Shown: piece by piece, positions 23,570 through 34,127 of the stretch
Layout of the letters: every line of letters starts with the position of its first letter
Numbering within the stretch: position 1 is the first letter of the stretch
Assembly (NCBI GenBank): GCA_963930645.1
Contig: OZ005652.1
Coordinates: 352,928,602 to 352,992,601, forward strand
DNA: 64,000 nt
Source of the DNA: Salticus scenicus
Taxonomy: Eukaryota; Arthropoda; Arachnida; Araneae; Salticidae
Direction: 5' to 3'
Notes under the pieces: model-generated
Seen by the model: the letters and a program-made list of their open reading frames with translations, nothing else
The model's database searches: none
What the model was told of the DNA's origin: nothing
Made by a program: the position numbers and the translations under genes

Positions 23570-24772
23570 TGATGCCGCAAAAGTTTATGCACAAAACAAA
23601 AATATTTACATTTCACAAAGCCCAAATGTCTATTGGCGGTTACTACTATGGTGATATAGCACTTTGGTGTTTCCATTGCACCTGATGAGATCGTATACGT
23701 GATTTTTCACTGACAACGATAGTTTTTGGAAGGTTTTGGGATCAAATCTGCACCAGGCTTCTCCGATCGCCGATTTGAGCTCTTGCATTGAATAATGCTG
23801 TTTCCCATTCTTGTAGACTTTACTTGAGAGTTTTCCCCAGATGTTCGCTATCGGATTGAGATCTGTGCTCAGTGCTGGCCAATTCATCACACTGATATTT
23901 TGAGATCCAAGTCATTTTTTTGCACAACGAAAAGTGTGTATCAACGCATTGTCCTGCTGAAAGATCCAGTTGGGACCACCAAGAAGTTCAGCAAACGGCA
24001 ACAAATGCTCACTTAGAGTTTCCCGATACTTTGAATTTTATCTGCGATTTATGAAGCGAAGAAACGTTTGTCTATTGTAGCAAAAAGCTCTCCATTAAAT
24101 AAGGAAGCCTCCAGTTTGTTGTCTGCTGAACATGTTCTTCGGATTTTTCCTCAAGTCACGCCAATAGAATGAAAATCCGTCTGGACCATTCAAATTCCAT
24201 TTTTTTTTTTTCCATCAGAGAAAATAACACTAATTCCTTCGTCATGGTAATACATGTGCAGTTTTGATTGTTTGTGACACTATTTCAGAAAAGGTAAATG
24301 AGCTAATTTTTCTTTTTTTATGAATCCTGATTCAGTTATTCGTCTGCATATGGTGTTACGTGCTATGTTTGATCCAAGTCAATTTTTATCTGATTAAGAG
24401 ACAAATTATCCGCAAGAGTCATTCATATAATTTTTCTACCCTCACGAAATGTGGTTTCCTCAATCTTCCTCAGCGATACGCAATTTTGAATTGTTTTCCA
24501 CGTTGCAAAGTACTATAAATATCCCGTATGGATCAATTTAAAATAAGTAACATTTGCAAAACGGTTTTACTTTCCGCTTTTATCTTACACACTTTTGAAA
24601 CTTCTTCAGGCGAAAACTGCAGCGATTTCGGCGTTTTTATTACTTTTACAGTGGTGAATCTTCTCTCGTATACTTTATAGTCAAAGGGATAAGACCCACC
24701 TATCCTCCGCCAATCGCGTTTAAAGAGATATTTGCATAAAACCTCATTTGTGCTTAAACTTTTGTGACATCA
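23570..24772 (-). mobile_element. Tc1-like element nested in the larger element
   Basis: The ends are TGATGCCGCAAAAGTTTATG and, in reverse complement, TGATGTCACAAAAGTTTAAG. The 1.2-kb length is normal for a Tc1 element with one transposase. It interrupts the right arm of the larger element. Its termini share the core CAAAAGTTTANGCACAA with the outer element, so the two belong to related families. Confidence 0.8.
23633..24650 (-). pseudogene. Tc1 transposase pseudogene
   Basis: Pieces of a complete Tc1 transposase can be followed on the minus strand in shifting frames. They are an N-terminal HTH region, then NLNGPDGF and YWRDLRKNPKNMFSRQQTGG, then LGGPNWIFQQDNALIHTFRC, and finally MNWPALSTDLNPIANIWGKL. 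The last 86 codons (23630-23890) are still open. The first catalytic block reads FSDG instead of the usual FSDE and follows an A-run shift. STDLNPIANIW replaces the common SPDLNPIENIW, which loses the final glutamate. Several stops exist, so the gene is dead. Confidence 0.85.
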
Positions 24773-24953
24773 CACTTTTGATTATTTAAAAAATATATTT
24801 TTTTCCTTTCAATTAATTCTTTCTGAATTCAAAACATGAATTTGTAATTCAGTTGTCTGAATACAGTAAAACTTTCAAAGAATTCCAGTTTTTATATATT
24901 TTTTATTTTATTAAAAAATATAGCTTGTGCGTAAACTTTTGTGCCGCCCTGTA

Positions 24954-26389
24954 TTATCGTACAAAAATTTGGACTTTTTAACAAACATACTCTCCTGGAG
25001 AAAATTATAAGACCTACAAATTTGAATCTTGCTTAAATAATAATATAAATAAGCTTAACTTTACCTTAATAAAATAAATATGATTGTTCATAAAAATATT
25101 TCTAAATTTAATATGATTTGTATATAAAATAGAACAAATAATACAAGTCTGCATCTGAAATTTTAATTTGATAACTTTGGTTGACCTTTATATTTTTTGG
25201 TGGGTTAAAACCGAAACATGATCCAGTTTTTATGTATGACATATATATTTTTATTAATTCAGGTTGTTTACAGACACCATTTCTTCAGACTCTTCCAGCA
25301 ACACAATTATATGGTAACTTTTAAAGTATGTTTCAATGAATAATTATAATTAATAAAATTGATGCAATTTACTTTTATAATTTATAAAATATATAAATTA
25401 CATTTAGAGAAGTGAAGAAATTACTAAAAATAATAAGACTATTCCACTGAAGTACATCATGAATATTAACTATGCCATACATATATCTATATATATATTT
25501 CTTTAATTTAAAAAATATTTATTAAATGATTATTAAAAAAATTCAGATATTTTGAAAATTTAAGGCAATTAATTTCCCTTTAGAAAAGTAATTATATTTA
25601 CGTTTATAATGAACCATTATTAATTATTTTTCTAATTAAAAACTAATTAATTATTTATTTAAATTAGCATTTGTTTATGGTTCGTTTATTATTTTCTTAC
25701 ATTTCTTTCTTTCTTTTTTTTTTTTTTTTTTGAACAATTACAATTAACATTCAAATAACCTTTTGTAAAATATTTTAATGTTATTCTACTTATTCAGTAA
25801 TCAAATTTTAAAACAATTAATATTTGATAACATAGATTTGATTTTCATCGGGAAAGAAACTTTAGAAAAAATGATCCATATGCTACTTACAAGTTTAATA
25901 TTTCTAAAAATAGTTTAATAAGCGTTAAAAACAAAACCCTTCACAAAATGGCGTTTTTTGTGCGATTAGATAATAGAATTATAATAAAAATGAAAATCGA
26001 TTTATTTTAATAGTTAACTTTTTAAAAATACCACTTATCAGGAAGAGCAATATTTGACTTTCAACTCTTTTTTTTTTTTTTTTTTTTAAGATTTTCGCAT
26101 CGTAATATATTTACATTACATTTTTCATAAATCTAATGCATTTTATTTAAATATTAATGTAATAATATACAAAAATATAAATTGTTCTTAAACTAAATAT
26201 AATTCTTACTTTAGATTTTTAGGTATGAGTTAAATAAAGAACATTTCTTTAATCTTAGGTTACTTTAAATTTCATTTTAAGGTTAATATTTAACTAATTA
26301 TCTTTCTTTTCTTCTTACACTATTGTTTCTTACAGGGGGGAAAGAAATCAAACAGCCAAAATTAAAATGGAGATATTTACGATCTATTT
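24954..26389. other. AT-rich non-coding DNA
   Basis: No gene or transposon end was recognised. Poly-T runs stand near 25715 and 26070. Confidence 0.65.
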
Positions 26390-26928
26390 TCTATGTGTAC
26401 ACTTGTAAGAGCCGTTTTTGAGATAGCAACTTTTTCCAAAACTTGGCATACTTAATTATTGACCGGAAAACAATAATTACATACAAAGGTATGTAAGCAA
26501 TAAAAGGGATACATAAAAGGGTGTTATAAAAGAAGATATATATAAAAGGGAGTTAATTTGGCGAATTTGAAAAAACTCTTCCGTACAGTCCTTTTTAAAG
26601 GAACGCACTTGCGAAACCTAAAATTGAGCTATTTATACAGGGCACCAATCAATTTTCCTGAACTAACCAACTGTATCATTCGAAAGGATATCTAATAGTG
26701 TGTTTATATAACAAATTTTAAGAAAATAGTTAGAGCCGTTTTTGAGATACGGACTTACGGTCCCACTTCTGGTTTCCAATGTCCCACTTCCGGTTTTCCA
26801 ATTTTCACCAAAATTTGGAAAATTCATCTGTACAACAGACCTGTCTCAATTCTTATGTTTCGTAGTTCTATCTTTAGTAGTTTCGTAGATACGATAGCCA
26901 GAAGATTCCGCACATACATACATACACA
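26390..26928. repeat. Unclassified dispersed-repeat fragment
   Basis: The phrase AGAGCCGTTTTTGAGATA occurs at about 26408 and 26732, and TCCCACTTCCGGTTT-type phrases follow the second. The block ends in a CATA/CACA microsatellite. Such sequence is typical of old interspersed repeats, but I cannot name the family. Its continuation seems to lie after 28311 (CACACACTGATCAACTGCC), because the next element inserted into it. Confidence 0.45.
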
Positions 26929-27059
26929 CACTGTAAACGTAAATGTCTTAAATTCAGTTTAAAAAGTGTCTTAAATCGATGGTCATTTTTTAAGCGAAAA
27001 AAAAATGACTTACTTTTTAAGACACCTTTTTGCATCAGAAATTAAGGTATTGCAAGTGT

Positions 27060-27125
27060 CTTAAAACGCCGCCATGTTTTAGGCTTAAAAACACCGCCAT
27101 GTTAGGCTTAAAAATACTACCGTTT
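27060..27125 (+). repeat. Short tandem repeat, CGCCATGTTTTAGGCTTAAAA
   Basis: Two and a half copies of about 27 bp containing CGCCATG and TTAGGCTTAAAA. It lies just inside the left subterminal region of the inverted-repeat element. Confidence 0.6.
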
Positions 27126-27257
27126 TTAAGGCTTTCTAATAAATATATAAATAAATAAATATGGTGTGCGATTATGTTTTTCTGTTAAAAATATATTTTA
27201 CAATTATTTAGAGCATTAATGAAATATTTATATAAAGAAAGAAAAAAAAAAGTCCCA

Positions 27258-27358
27258 GTTTCCGGCGTTGGGATTCGACCTCGCACTGTTTAAGGAAACC
27301 GAAACCTCGAGGCAAGCATCTTCGGAGTGAAGCATTTACCAATCACGCTACCGTCGAA
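27258..27358 (-). repeat. tRNA-like SINE fragment
   Basis: On the minus strand TAGCGTGATTGGTAAATGC (27332-27350) fits a Pol III A box and AGGTCGAATCC (27271-27281) fits a B box. The interval between them is about 50 bp, longer than in a plain tRNA. The ends do not form an acceptor stem, so a tRNA-derived SINE is more likely than a tRNA gene. Confidence 0.55.
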
Positions 27359-28311
27359 TACAACAATACGTGTTTTTATGATATAATATACTGCAGAATT
27401 CGTGAAATTAATCGCGGTGTTATGTTTTATTTCAAAATTTTTGCCATAAAACTATTGATAATATGGTATCTTAAACTTAATAAATATTATCTTAAATTTC
27501 ATATTTAGAGGACCAGAATTTTTTAATAATGCATAACAAGTTTCATCCCTCGACGGTAACGATTTCTTTCCTTAAAGTGATATTTAAATAAAAACGAACT
27601 GTAATCATGAATACAGGAAAATTTGTAGTTTTACATTTAGATGTAGGTGAATTTGTGAAAGAAAAAAGTTTTTAAATGAATAATAATAAGAAGACAGAAA
27701 GAAAAAAAAATACCTAAATTATTCATGATTGTTCACTTATAAATTCGCTTTCTTCTCTACAAATTACTTGCTACATCCGTCTTCACACTTTTTCTTTTAA
27801 TATAAGAAAGTTTTAAAGACAAAGATTTTTTTTTTTTGAACAAAATGAGCTTTGTGTCTAAGTATGCTGTTTATGAGTTGTGTTAAAGATAATAGCATGC
27901 AAATATCATTCACATCCCTAGAGTATTATTCCATAAAAATATAATTTCATAAAGCTACCATAATTTAAGTAGTTTAACTGCTTATTATATAAAATAATAA
28001 TATATTTATTGAATGTGGAAAGAAGTAGGATAAGCATATTTTCTTTAAGTAGATTCCATATGAAAAAATTTCTAAGTAATGCAAATGTCTGAATTTCTAA
28101 AGTGTCTGAAAATTCAAACGCGTTTTACTGTCTGAAAATTCGCGTATTTACGTGTTTCAGACATTTTTGTGTCTGAATTGATATTTCAGACATATTTCTG
28201 TCTTAAATTAAAATATCTATAACGTCTATGGTACATTTTAAGACATTTGCGTGTCTTAAATGCCCTTTCAGTTGTTTTTATCTCTTACTTAAGACCCTTT
28301 CATTTGCAGTG

Positions 28312-28769
28312 CACACACTGATCAACTGCCAAAAACTACTTTTTTGGGCCTAGGTGTAAATCAAGTGAAAAAAATTTATTTCGGAGTATTAAATTCGTTT
28401 TTCACGCATGTCTATGCATGTAAATAAATATGGGTCGATCAGACCCATTCAGGTAAAATGTTACTTTTTTTACAGTACCAAAAAAAAAAAAAAAAGAAAA
28501 GAATGATAAATCTGAAAACGTTACATATGTGAATACATAATTTTGAGGAATACATGAAGTTTTAAAGATCAGAATTAAAATCTTTGTGAGATATCACTAA
28601 ATTATTTTTGGTCGAATGGGGGGGGGGGGCGAATAAATGGGTCGAATCGACCCATACAGGGTATAAAGGTTAAACAATGTAAAGTATAAAATTTGTAAAC
28701 TTAAAAAAGAAAAGAAAGCAAGCAACAGCTTTGGAACAAATATATCAGACTCTCACGTTTGGAATTAAA
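28312..28769. other. Non-coding DNA
   Basis: Contains A, G and T runs (for example G at about 28619-28629) and two GGGTCGA..GACCCAT phrases near 28432 and 28640. No gene was recognised. Confidence 0.55.
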
Positions 28770-28845
28770 TGAGCCAGAATCGAACTGAACGTCAATAACT
28801 GCAACTTAGCGTCTTGGCAATCACCAAGCGCTAACTTGCCAAAAT
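28770..28845 (-). repeat. tRNA-like sequence, probable SINE head
   Basis: On the minus strand TAGCGCTTGGTGATTGC (28817-28833) resembles an A box and CAGTTCGATTCTGG (28774-28787) a B box, about 30 bp apart as in a tRNA. The acceptor stem cannot be formed, so I read it as a tRNA-derived SINE or a tRNA pseudogene. Confidence 0.45.
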
Positions 28846-29052
28846 GAGGCAGTGGATAGCGTTCCTCTGTTATTTATCCATAATGCTTTGTTATTTATCC
28901 ATCCGCTCTAACTTGCCGCACAACCACTTCGCAGTATTGGCGCTGATATCGTTGGCCGAAAATTTAACGGTACATTGAGCCGCTTCATATGTACTTGTCT
29001 TAGCCTATATATAAGTATGTATATATATTGCAAGACATAACATTACTAAAAT

Positions 29053-29744
29053 TGTGAGGTAATAGCAATGCTAGCGTAATGCTACAAATGAAATTCGCAT
29101 TTTACGAGGAACACATGAATGTGAAGAATTTAGGATTCGGCTGATCAATAGAGTTAGTTCCTGGGTTGAACGAAATTGTAATATGTTAATTTTATAAAGT
29201 ATTTTGGAAAGAAACTGTATAAAAGGAGAAGAAAGATTGCTTTAGAGAGTTAGTTGGAAAGAGAGTTAGTTGGTTAATGAGTTGGAGGGGAGTTAGTAGA
29301 GGGTTAGTTGGAAGTAGAGTAAAAGAAGTTAGTTGGAAGGAGAGTAAAAGAAGTTAGTAGGAAGCTAGCTGTTAGTGGCTAGAGGATATAGTACGGAGGT
29401 TAGCGGCTAGAAGTTAGTCAGAAGTAAGTCGAGTAGATAGTGGTGTCAGGGAATCCTCCCGCTATCGAAAAGTTACAGAGCCGCGAGGGTTAATGAAGTT
29501 AAATGTAGTAGTTAAAATTATTTGTGGTTGATTAAGTAAAATTAAAAGTATTTAAGAAGGCTGCCCAACTAAGTTTACAAGTTATTAAATATAATTAAAG
29601 TCCAACGCCCACCTTTTTATTTAAGCTCAAATAAAAGCTCATTTATTTTATAAATTTGACTCTGTCATTTCTTCATTACTTCATTATATAAGTAAGTTAA
29701 TCTTTAAGATTAAGAAATCTGGCGACGACATTTAGGTCGTCACA
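29053..29744 (+). repeat. 5' LTR of element 1
   Basis: Begins TGTGAGGTAATAGC and ends GGTCGTCACA, giving TG...CA ends. A TATA box TATAAAAG stands at 29218-29225. The following purine-rich stretch is built from GTTAGTTGGAAGGAGAG-like short repeats. AATAAA stands at 29630-29635. This order gives a plausible U3-R-U5 layout. Confidence 0.9.
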
Positions 29745-29745
29745 C

Positions 29746-29757
29746 TGGCGCCCAAAT
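29746..29757 (+). promoter_or_regulatory. Primer-binding site of element 1
   Basis: TGGCGCCCAAAT begins one base after the LTR. TGGCGCC is a common start of retroelement sites that pair with the CCA-tailed 3' end of a tRNA. The exact tRNA cannot be assigned by eye. The identical twelve bases follow the 5' LTR of element 2. Confidence 0.75.
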
Positions 29758-29767
29758 CCCCCCCCCC

Positions 29768-31394
29768 GAGCAAGTATTTTTTGATGGCACCACTAGCGTG
29801 CTTCAATTTTTTGAGGAACTTGAATATTTTTTCCATTTTTATGAAATCAGTATTGAAAAAAATATTATTGGTTAGCATATTCCTTAAAAGGAGAACCGAG
29901 GCAGTGGCATAAATTAATCGCCTGCCATTCACTTGGGCCAAATCCAACCTATGACGAGTTAAAAAGTAAAGTGATAAGTCTTTTTGCCACTCGGTATGAC
30001 AGACTAAGATTGGAACATGACCGTTCCCTCCCCCCTCACGAGCTTCAGTGGGAAGCAGTAATAAAGCCAGTAGAAAAACCGCAAGAAGTTATTAATTCGC
30101 AGGAAGAAGCTCGATTAATTTAGATCAACCTAAAACTGACAAAACAAACTTTATTTCTAGTGGCAAAAGTCAAACACCAGTTGTCGCCAACGAGCAAACT
30201 TCGCTTGCAAACAGCGATACAGACGAATCTAAGTCTGCTTTTCAACCTTTGGCAACGGATAAAAAATCCGATAAAATATTTAGTATAGCGACGGCGGCTG
30301 AAAAGGAAAATACGATTGAATCTAATTGTGTAAATGAATCTCTTGTTTTAAATGAAACGAATGTTCAGCTAGATTCTACTGTTCAAGCCTCATATATCCC
30401 TCATTTTCATTAAAATGCTGAACCGGTTCAAGCCGAAATATCAAATGTAACTGAAGCTCGGATAACAGAAATTGAAAGTAATACAATTAAAATAACTGCG
30501 GCCGCTGAAACCGTTAAACGGACCAACAGTGACAAATCAATAAATGTTGCGGATAACTTTTCTTGTGATTTAAATTCATCGCCTGATAATTTAAGTTCCA
30601 AAACAGTCAAGTCGATGGACTCTTTTATTTTCACAGAAACTGTGGTAAAAGAAAGTGAAAGTGTAAAATCAGTAAATGACGTGGTTAATCTTGGTAACCC
30701 TCCTTTAGATAACAGTCTTAAGTTTATACAGCCGACAGAGTCAATTATTTCTAAGGAGAAATTGCACGTAAATGGTCAAAATGACCCGCTGACTAAAGTA
30801 AACGAAAAAGATGTTATTTTAAAGAAGGTAATTTCAAACGTGCATTTCACCTCTTGTGAAGTCTCTAGAAACTCCAGCAGCCCTGCATTCAAAAGCACGG
30901 AGCGACAGCAGTCTTCTGTTGTAACTACGAACAGTGACAAAGTGCCGCATTCGAAACCCCCTCAACATAGCGACCAGATTCCGAGTTTACAACCTCCTCC
31001 GAACAGTGAAAAGGCTCCGGGTGCAACACCCCCTCCGGAGAGTGACCAGGCACAAAGCTCTAAACCCCCGTAACACAGTGACAAGGTACCGGGCTCGAGT
31101 CCCTCCCAGAAAAGTGCCTCTCCGATGCCGCACTCCGCTCTAAAAGCCACCAGCGCTGAAAGTTCAACAGCAACTCCACAAGACAGTCTCACACGCATCT
31201 CTAATTTTGCTGATATCAAGGAATCAATCTGTCAGGTGCTATGGTTAATTATTTTTTCCATTGTAAAGTATATATCTAGTAGAGCAGTTATAAAATCTAG
31301 GACATGTATTAAAGCCATTTGGACTTTCAACCATGAGCTAAAAGCCATGAACTTTTTAAAATTTCACAAATCTAAATTTAAACTTGAAGCATGA
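29768..31394 (+). pseudogene. Gag-like reading frame of element 1, broken
   Basis: It parallels the better-preserved frame of element 2. The N-terminal part (29768-30110) is disrupted by shifts and stops. A long open stretch with NSDKSINVADNFSCDLNSSP and similar text follows, with stops at about 30412 and 31071. From about 30930 there are four Pro-rich repeats of roughly 13 residues containing (S/N)(D/E)(K/Q)...PP. These are absent or reduced in element 2. The C-terminal end at 31125-31394 (ADIKESICQVLWLIIFSIVK) is close to that of element 2. No CCHC knuckle was seen. Confidence 0.7.
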
Positions 31395-31469
31395 ACTTTC
31401 AACTACGGAAATTTCATGTACTGTTTACTCGTCATAAATTTTTCTGTATATAATATATGCATAGTATGT

Positions 31470-31900
31470 ACGTTAATGTTTTTTTTAATTCCTAACCAAC
31501 ACCGGCAGTTTTTGGTAAAAAAAACCTTTTTGAACATTTGTATATAAATTTTCCCCTCTATCGTTTTTTTCCATGACCTATATGTATATACTCTAATGCT
31601 TTTCTATTTCCTAGCCAACAACGGCAGTTTTGAAAAAACTTTTTCAACAATTTGTATATATTCATTATCTATATTTCTCTAAATGTCTTATAAATTGTAT
31701 AAAATGAAATTTTATAAGTGTATAAACATTTTTTTCTATAGTTTTGTAAATGATCTATATGAATGTACGTTAATTTTTCTTCTCCTCAGCCATCAACTGC
31801 AGTTTTGAAAAAACTTTTTGAAATATTTTGTATCCTTATCTATGTTTTTCTAAATTTCGTAAATTGTATAAAATGAATATTTCTTATGGTACACTTTTCT
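31470..31900 (+). repeat. Internal ~150-bp repeats of element 1
   Basis: A phrase CAACNNCGGCAGTTTTTGAAAAA-like, preceded by a pyrimidine stretch and followed by TTGTATATA, occurs near 31500, 31615 and 31795. Each copy looks like a polypyrimidine tract with CAG, that is, like a splice acceptor. The same series is present in element 2 near 38640-39060. Confidence 0.6.
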
Positions 31901-32902
31901 ATTTTTCACTAAAAGTTTAATTAATGTATGTATATATTAATATGGGGTTAAAAGAGAATTTTTTAAGCTATTTTGCATGTAAATTCGCGTTTAACAATTA
32001 ACCTTAATACACTAACTATTTAGGTTTTTTTCCGTATGCAAATAGCTACGTGAAAATATTGCTTATCTATAAAAGTATGTCATTTATCTATATACAAATG
32101 TAGTTCACGTCTATTTTTGATTTATACGTTAAAAAGAGTTTTAATTTTAGAAATTCTGATGTCCAGCCGTTCATCTCAAAAACCCAATCTGCAGATTTCT
32201 TCAATTGTTACTTTTGATGCTAAAGGAGGAATTTTTGGAACTGTGCTAGCGTTTTTCTTTTCTGAAGTCAAAGGTGCTTTTTTGGATGCATGCCAACAGC
32301 GGATCTCTTTCAAGATCAATCTGATAGTGGACAACTGAAAAATTTTTTTTTGCACTCTCAAGCTGTTTTCTGGGTCAAGACTGACCTTCAGATGGATGAA
32401 GAAATAGCAAATTTTTTTTGTTGGTCAATAAAAATGATTTTCTAAATGTACAAGGTGCTCAAGTCAAGACCTTAATGTTAGAAGTTAAATTGAAGAATGA
32501 TCGCATTTTTGTGTTTAAGCTATCACTTTTGTACTAAATTTATTTTTAAATTAATGAAATTTTTCTCCTTTCCATGTAAGGAAAGTTGATTTGTCATCCC
32601 CGCTGTAAAAACGTTGGACTTATAGTTAAATAAGTTTCGTGCATAGAGTTTTCTGCCGTAAAACACCTCAGATAGAGCTTAAAAAAGTATTTTTATCATA
32701 AATCTTTCCTGAGGGGGCAGTTTTTAAGCTCGGCACTCTTAATTTTTTTCACTATTAGATTTTTAAAAAGCAAATAGTTCTTGTTGGGCAGTTTAATTTA
32801 AGTTCCCCCCCCTCTTTTTTTTTCTTATGCAGTTTAATTTTAGCAGTAAGTAACTGCGGCTATTTTTCACTTAGCATAGCATTGTTTTACTTTAAAATTT
32901 TC

Positions 32903-32948
32903 ACGGGTAAAAACCCGTTGGGAATTTTTTTTTCTTTTGGGGAGGAAC
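32903..32948 (+). promoter_or_regulatory. Hairpin and polypurine tract of element 1
   Basis: ACGGGTAAAAACCCGT (32903-32918) forms a small perfect hairpin. TTTTGGGGAGGAAC, ending directly at the 3' LTR, contains the purine tract that would prime plus-strand DNA. Both are conserved in element 2 at 40081-40135. Confidence 0.75.
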
Positions 32949-33663
32949 TGTGAGGTAATAGCAATGCTAGCGTAATGCTACAAATGAAATTCGCACTTTA
33001 CGAGGAACACATGAATGTGAAGAATTTAGCATTCGGCTCATCAACAGATTTAGTTCCTGGGTTGAACGAAATTGTAATATGTTAATTTTATAAAATATTT
33101 TGGAAAGAAACTGTATAAAAGGAGAAGGAAGATTGCTTTAGAGAGTTAGTTGGAAAGAGAGTTAGTTGGTTAGTGAGTTGGAGGGGAGTTAGTAGAGGGT
33201 TAGTTGGAAGGAGAGTAAAAGAAGTTAGTTGGAAGGGAGTGAGTTAGTTGGAAGGAGAGTAAAATAAGTTAGTAGAAAGCTAGTTGTTAGTGGCTAGAGG
33301 ATATAGTAGGGAGGTTAGCGGCTAGAAGTTAGTCGGAAGTAAGTCGAGTAGATAGTGGTGTCAGGGAATCCTCCCGCTATCGAAAAGTTACAGAGCCGCG
33401 AGGGTTAATGAAGTTAAATGTAGTAGTTAAAATTATTTGTGGTTGATTAAGTAAAATTAAAAGTATTTAAGAAGGCTGCCCAACTAAGTTTACAAGTTAT
33501 TAAATATAATTAAAGTCCAACGCCCACCTTTTTAGTTAAGCTCAAATAAAAGCTCATTTATTTTATAAATTTGACTCTGTCATTTCTTCATTAATTAATT
33601 AAGTAGTTAAGGTCCAGCTTCAATTTTAAGTTAAAGGATGGCGAGGACATTGAGGTCGTCACA
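32949..33663 (+). repeat. 3' LTR of element 1
   Basis: The same start and end as the 5' LTR, with TATAAAAG at 33114-33121. It carries an extra GTGAGTTAGTTGGAAGGA-type repeat in the purine-rich part. It differs from the 5' LTR most at its last 80 bases, where this copy has GATGGCGAGGACATTGAGG. Divergence of a few percent suggests an insertion that is not recent. Confidence 0.9.
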
Positions 33664-33667
33664 AAAT

Positions 33668-34127
33668 TAACTTCGCCGACTTTGAGACTATAGAACTCAA
33701 TGTATAAATTATCCCAATTCGTATTTCTGTAAAAAAGACCATAAAATCTAGACTTATGAAAATCTCAATAGTTATTGGAATATGACATATTCGGATTTAG
33801 TTCATGTTTCATTTCATGTATGTAGCGTTTAGAAATTAACATAGTTTAAACAATTTAAGACTATATGCTTTTAAAAATTCTCCAATAAATTCCTTATATA
33901 TTTTAATTTCGAAAAGTAACAAAAGTTTAAAAATGCTTTTAATTTTTTTTTTAATCACACACACACACACATAAAAAAAAGAGTAGGAAATAAATAAATG
34001 ATATAAAATCAATTAACAAACTTTACTATATTTACTATACTGCCGCAATTATATGTTAAATTTTTAACCGAGATCAAAAAGGAAAAGTTTTAATTCCAAC
34101 TCTTTTATTTATTTATTTTTCTTTGTT
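33668..34127. other. AT-rich non-coding DNA
   Basis: A CA microsatellite lies at about 33957-33971. Nothing else was recognised. Confidence 0.6.

Larger units (their letters stand above)
19777..24951. mobile_element. Large Tc1/mariner-type element with long inverted repeats
   Basis: The left end is GAGTGCGGCGCAAAAGTTTA and the right end in reverse complement is CAGGGCGGCACAAAAGTTTA. TA stands directly outside each (19775-19776 and 24952-24953). The similarity of the two arms continues for about 170 bp. It then resumes on the far side of the nested Tc1 insertion, where GGAAATTGCAC and a GACGTCA..TTCACGAA block in the right arm match the left arm. The interior (20170-23370) has no transposase, only AT-rich DNA and simple repeats. 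The element is therefore non-autonomous or a composite. Confidence 0.75.
26929..28311. mobile_element. Inverted-repeat DNA element with reiterated TGTCTTAAA motif
   Basis: The left end reads CACTGTAAACGTAAATGTCT and the right end in reverse complement CACTGCAAATGAAAGGGTCT. Both subterminal regions carry many copies of TGTCTTAAA or TGTCTGAAA in both orientations (26940-27065 and 28085-28290). The flanks are CA-rich on both sides, so the target duplication cannot be read reliably, although up to 8 bp is possible. The interior is AT-rich, contains a tRNA-like SINE and has no transposase. Clustered subterminal motifs suggest a hAT-like transposase binding pattern. That family assignment is inference. 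Confidence 0.6.
29053..33663 (+). mobile_element. LTR retrotransposon without pol, element 1
   Basis: It has two LTRs of about 700 bp, a primer-binding site, a gag-like reading frame, a hairpin and a polypurine tract, in that order. AAAT stands on both flanks (29049-29052 and 33664-33667) as a probable target duplication. The interior of 3.2 kb has no protease, reverse transcriptase, RNase H or integrase motif that I could find. It must borrow these from a related complete element. It shares its whole plan and much sequence with element 2 (36087-40797). Confidence 0.9.

Noticed and set aside
27258..27358. Functional tRNA gene
   Set aside because: A and B boxes are present, but the acceptor stem does not pair and the spacing is too long.
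28770..28845. Functional tRNA gene
   Set aside because: Good A/B spacing, but no acceptor stem and a mismatched T stem.
30428..30634. Minus-strand open frames within both LTR elements (also 30962-31219, 36850-37077, 37665-37871)
   Set aside because: They lie opposite the gag-like frame. Their similarity between elements is explained by conservation of the plus-strand frame.
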